From contig NZ_JABXKP010000053.1 of assembly GCF_017114985.1 (NCBI RefSeq), positions 13,721 through 77,720 on the forward strand: a stretch of DNA of 64,000 nucleotides. Direction: 5' to 3'. The position numbers were made by a program, and so were the translations under genes. The notes beneath the pieces are model-generated. The model saw only the letters and a list, made by a program, of their open reading frames with translations. It was not told where the DNA came from and searched no databases. The stretch comes from Nostoc sp. JL33 (lineage in GTDB: Bacteria > Cyanobacteriota > Cyanobacteriia > Cyanobacteriales > Nostocaceae). Of the stretch, positions 60,204 to 64,000 are shown in pieces; the first letter of the stretch is position 1; every line of letters begins with the position of its first letter.

Positions 60204-60344
60204 AGCCGAAATGTAGAATTTTAATAAATACCAGCAACTTTAAAAATCGCTTAACTATTTAATCACATATTATGTTAATTAAATAGCTTTATACGTAGAT
60301 ACAACTGCTGGGTAATCGTTTTCAGAATATCATGTTAAAAGGTA

Positions 60345-60842
60345 TCAATACTCAATAGCCGCCACTGAACTGCGGGAATTGGCACGCTTAACATCCAGCC
60401 ATTGTTGCAAAATCAAAGCGGCTGCCTTGCGGTCAATCAATCCTTTATGGCGTGACGGGGAGCGGTTCTCAGCTATCAGCAGTTGCTCTGCTTGAAATGA
60501 AGTTAATCGCTCATCCATATATTCCACAGGCAGTTTCAGTGCTCTAGCAAGTCTTGTAGTAAATTTCTGAACTTGACGCGCCTGAAATCCTAGTGAGCCA
60601 TCCATTGAATAAGGTAAGCCCATAACTAGAACTTGCACCTCGCGTTCATTAACTATTTGTCGGATTTGCTCGACATCCCGCTCAAAAGATGTGCGCTCAA
60701 TTGTGGTGATCCCTGTGGCAATTAAACCCGTGCGATCGCACCCGGCCACACCAATCCGCTTGCGACCGAAATCCAATCCCAACGCTGAAATAAACGGTTT
60801 TGGTTGCTCTTGGGATATCACACTAATTCTCCTGCTGTGCAT
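60345..60842 (-). CDS. ruvX: Putative pre-16S rRNA nuclease / YqgF (RuvX)
   Basis: ALGLDFGRKRIGVAGCDRTGLIATGITTI..VMGLPYSMDGSLG...EYMDERLTSFQAEQLL; start at MHSRRIS. Confidence 0.93.
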   Translation of the reverse strand: MHSRRISVISQEQPKPFISALGLDFGRKRIGVAGCDRTGLIATGITTIERTSFERDVEQIRQIVNEREVQVLVMGLPYSMDGSLGFQARQVQKFTTRLARALKLPVEYMDERLTSFQAEQLLIAENRSPSRHKGLIDRKAAALILQQWLDVKRANSRSSVAAIEY

Positions 60843-62079
60843 CTGCTGATTCAGGAATCGGCGATGCTTCCATGCTAGGGTTTTTAACCGAAAAGTTAAT
60901 CGGTTCTGACTTGCTTGGCAACGGTTTATCTGACGATGGCAACTTTGGTGGTTGTATCCATGACATCCCACCTGGTATAGGTTTACGAGTAGGTTGTAGA
61001 CCTTGCAGCATATCAGTCCACTGGATTCCTTCTAAGGAGACGAATTTAGACTCCCGTAGCTTGTGCCACACAGAGCGAGACATAACTAATGTATGTTCTA
61101 TGCGTTTTGCCCCAATTCGTTCCAAATACTCTTCTCGCTCTGCCTGATAGTCTGAGGAAGCTAGTTGTAACCCTTGCTGGGGAAAATCTTGGGCAATACG
61201 AGCCAGTTGAGATAGTAATTCTGGATACAGCCAGGTGTAAGCAGGATGAACCGTCAGCGTTGCAGCGTGGGGAACTTCACCCTTACGGTCAAGTTGCACC
61301 TGAAAATAGCCGATCGCAGCTTTGCGTTGGGGTTCAAATACGTAACCACTCACTACTTCTGTTTTGGTCAGCCATTGCTTCACTGCATCAGTTAAAGCGC
61401 CGAACAAACTGGTTTTAAAGTCGCGGGTATTGCGGTCAAAAACCTGACGTACCAGAGGTGGCATCGATGCCGTATCCAGCTGATATAGCAACTGGGCATC
61501 AGCATTGCTCACTGGCAAGAGATTGGGCAAGTCTGGCTCTGCTTGTGCCAATTCAACCAATAATTCTGGCCCTATTTCCCAGTATGTCATTTCTGCCAGA
61601 CGCTGGAATCCATTTTGTCGATATAGTGCCAGCGCCTCTATGTCATTGATGTTAACTTCCAGTAGCCAAGTGCGAGCTTCCAAAATCGATTCAAAGCAAT
61701 GACGCAAAAGTTGCGAGCCAATTCCTTGTTTATCGACACCACGCTCCAACAGCACTTGATCAATCCGCCAAGTGCTGCGTGTCCGGTTAAACGGTGACAC
61801 TTGAATCATTCCTAGAAGCATCCGCCCTTGCTCTGCAACGTAGGCACAGAGGCGATACTGGAGCGGGTTAGGAAACCAACTCAAAAATTTGAGTAATCCA
61901 TACCAGCGACGCAGCCTTTGCATCTGGCTGATGGCAAGACCTGCTCTCTGGGGAGTGAGGGCTGCGAATGACTCTTGAGTTATGCGCTCAATCCCGTCCA
62001 GATCCCGGTATTGGACTGGTCGAATAATAACGCTTAGGTTTCGGGGAAGTAATGAAGTCATTTTAATTCGAGCCGCCAT
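60823..62079 (-). CDS. GNAT-family N-acetyltransferase
   Basis: VIIRPVQYRDLDGIERITQESFAAL...RSTWRIDQVLLERGVDKQGIGSQLLRHCFESI. Confidence 0.85.
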   Translation of the reverse strand: MAARIKMTSLLPRNLSVIIRPVQYRDLDGIERITQESFAALTPQRAGLAISQMQRLRRWYGLLKFLSWFPNPLQYRLCAYVAEQGRMLLGMIQVSPFNRTRSTWRIDQVLLERGVDKQGIGSQLLRHCFESILEARTWLLEVNINDIEALALYRQNGFQRLAEMTYWEIGPELLVELAQAEPDLPNLLPVSNADAQLLYQLDTASMPPLVRQVFDRNTRDFKTSLFGALTDAVKQWLTKTEVVSGYVFEPQRKAAIGYFQVQLDRKGEVPHAATLTVHPAYTWLYPELLSQLARIAQDFPQQGLQLASSDYQAEREEYLERIGAKRIEHTLVMSRSVWHKLRESKFVSLEGIQWTDMLQGLQPTRKPIPGGMSWIQPPKLPSSDKPLPSKSEPINFSVKNPSMEASPIPESADAQQEN

Positions 62080-62561
62080 TTAGCTTTCACTAACTGATCT
62101 TCAAAGGAACTGCTGCATTGACACTCTCAGGTCTAAAGACACTGAGATTCTTGGCTCAACGACGGACTTTAAAACCCAATATCCTTGCGGCAATGCTTAA
62201 ACTTTTTGACCGTGCCACAGCACCAATCAACGAGCCTAATTTATTGAATTTCTCCAGAGTCTATCTTCTCAAGCGTACTAGGATATGTGAACCTAGAGTT
62301 TGAGCGTGCCCCGCCCTACTTTTTTATCAACAATATTTGTTTTTTTGGATTGGGGTACTTCTTTATTACCCTAACGGGTTTCACACTTCGACTGCCCTCA
62401 GTGTTAAAACCGAGCAAAGCCGAGGCTTTAACAGTTTTCGTTGGCTCTTTGCCCCTATATTCTTAGCTAAAAGTGTGTCTTAACTGTTTCACAATGCTAA
62501 AGGAGTTACACCTTGGCAAGATGATTATATCACGAACGACTCTTCCTAAAGCCCCACGATT

Positions 62562-62598
62562 GCCTAAAACTCAGTCCCTTTAGGGCTGAGTTTTAGGC
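62562..62598. repeat. 37-nt inverted repeat GCCTAAAACTCAG-tccctttaggg-CTGAGTTTTAGGC
   Basis: 13-bp perfect arms read directly; no T-run. Confidence 0.9.
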
Positions 62599-62770
62599 TT
62601 ACCGAGTGTTTTAATAATATTAACTACTTTCTGCCCCTTACTATTGTGCCAAAAGGGTGATTTTAGTAACTTAATACTTAAAAAAGCAGACCTTGTGAGA
62701 ACACCATTGGCATTGACCCAACAACATCTGCCTTTATTTTATTGGAATTTTGATTAAAGTTTCTATATAT

Positions 62771-63028
62771 TTACAGTCCTTGTCGAGAAACTAGCTTTTC
62801 AAAGTGGGCTTGGGTTTGATGGAGTAATTGGTGGCGACTATCTACCAGTGTTTGTTTCAGGGTTGGAACAAGATTGCGAGCTTGCAGAGTCATGTGAAGT
62901 TGCAGGTTGGCAACATATTCACTGAAATCTTGATTCACTTCATTTGCGCCCGCATCCGTTAATAAATTTGATTCCATTGCCACTGTGTTCTCCTGTGTTA
63001 ATCCTGTGCTGTCTCTCTTCATGACCAA
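62771..63028 (-). CDS. Hypothetical protein
   Basis: 85-aa ORF. Confidence 0.5.
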   Translation of the reverse strand: MVMKRDSTGLTQENTVAMESNLLTDAGANEVNQDFSEYVANLQLHMTLQARNLVPTLKQTLVDSRHQLLHQTQAHFEKLVSRQGL

Positions 63029-63121
63029 AAATTATCACGTTGTTTGGACTAACTTCTTAATTTGCAATGAAGTTTAACGCTTTTTAGGAATAGCGATCGC
63101 TGTTAGGTTTTCATCTGCCCA

Positions 63122-63628
63122 TTAAAATCTCAAACCAACACCACCTTGTACTGAGATAGCTGTACCACTGCTATCACGGTAGGCATCAAAAGCGATAATG
63201 GCGTTGCCAAAAAGGACAGTATTGCTATTTGGGATCATATAATCAATGCCCGGTTGTAAAGCAAAACTAATTTTGTCGCCCACAGGAGAAGATCCACCAC
63301 CACCAGCCAACACTAACCCAGCACCCAGGTAAGCATCAGCTTGCCAGTTGAGAGGGAAATCGTAGGAAACCGTTGGCACTACTGCCGTATTATTACCAAT
63401 TAACACTTGGGCGCGGAGTGAAATCGGTGCTTCCAAAAGCTTGTAGCGCCCCGCTATCACCCCCCCTAATTGGATACCATCGGTAATACCAATAGCCGGG
63501 CCTATACCGATATAACTGCCATAGGCTACTTGAGCTTGCGCTGGTTTAGTACTCACCAGACTCAAGGCCAAGCCAGCCCCCAAAACTGAAACCAAATATG
63601 GAATATACTTCATAACCGAACTCCTCAC
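63122..63628 (-). CDS. Secreted/outer-membrane hypothetical protein
   Basis: Signal peptide YLVSVLGAGLALSLVSTKPAQAQ and glycine-rich beta-type pattern ending in GGVGLRF. Confidence 0.7.
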   Translation of the reverse strand: MRSSVMKYIPYLVSVLGAGLALSLVSTKPAQAQVAYGSYIGIGPAIGITDGIQLGGVIAGRYKLLEAPISLRAQVLIGNNTAVVPTVSYDFPLNWQADAYLGAGLVLAGGGGSSPVGDKISFALQPGIDYMIPNSNTVLFGNAIIAFDAYRDSSGTAISVQGGVGLRF

Positions 63629-63750
63629 ACCAATTTGTCATTAGTCATTAGTCATTAGTCATTAGTCATTGGGCATGGGGCATTGAGTTTAGCTAGTCTC
63701 CCTCATCCTCCCCTGCCCCCTCCTCCCTCTGCCTCTTCCCCCCTCTCATT

Positions 63751-64000
63751 CTACGGGCAACGCGGATGAATGCCTCCTTGAGTACAAATGTACGCTAATT
63801 GCTTGGCATCTAAATTTTTGGCTTGAGAAAAATCAACCCCTTGGACTACGGCAGATACTGAGCCTAAATCTGGGGTTTCGACAAATTGATCTGCTGGATC
63901 TTGTTTGATCGGGGCGAGAATTGCCCCCTTAAAATCTGCTCCGGCGACATTTGCCCCTCGTAAATCTGCCTGACTCAAGTCGGCATTTTGCAAGTTAACG
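63751..64000 (-). CDS. Pentapeptide-repeat protein (5' end outside window)
   Basis: ADLSQADLRGANVAGADFKGAIL. Confidence 0.85.
   Translation of the reverse strand, partial: VNLQNADLSQADLRGANVAGADFKGAILAPIKQDPADQFVETPDLGSVSAVVQGVDFSQAKNLDAKQLAYICTQGGIHPRCP

Noticed and set aside
61089-61418. 109-aa plus-strand ORF and neighbours within the GNAT gene
   Set aside because: Antisense to a convincing acetyltransferase.
1-64000. tRNA/rRNA genes
   Set aside because: No convincing tRNA or rRNA sequence was seen by eye; a tRNAscan run would be needed to exclude them.

Overview
This 64 kb window looks like the nitrogen-fixation and uptake-hydrogenase region of a heterocyst-forming (Nostoc/Anabaena-like) cyanobacterium; this is inferred from gene content and repeat style, with no database search. 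It opens inside the right end of a nifD excision element: an XisA-type tyrosine recombinase gene, an 11-bp core GGATTACTCCG at 2643-2653, then the 3' end of nifD. Next come nifK, a Mo-dependent nitrogenase-family protein, nifE, nifN, nifX, a NifX-associated protein, a DUF683-like protein, nifW, hesA, hesB, fdxH and a feoA-like gene. An accessory interval with ankyrin, SagB-like and toxin-antitoxin genes leads to an uninterrupted hupSL, a five-gene accessory cassette and hypFCDEAB. Further along are a luciferase-like monooxygenase, cysK, a nitrogenase-associated ArsC-like protein, a cupin, a cytochrome c oxidase operon, fdxB-type ferredoxin, the nif activator patB/cnfR, and housekeeping genes (proB, yqeG-like, ruvX). 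Main points for follow-up: a truncated second xisA copy abutting a decayed vapBC module; a 158-bp insertion that duplicated the nifE/nifN junction; two 124-aa paralogous proteins of unknown function, each next to a flavoenzyme-type gene on either side of the hup/hyp block; an unannotated 56-aa small ORF with a good RBS; several decayed genes absent from the ORF track (vapC nonsense, ROK relic, frameshifted small ORF); two 21-bp minisatellites; and a ~43-nt motif shared by two large intergenic regions.
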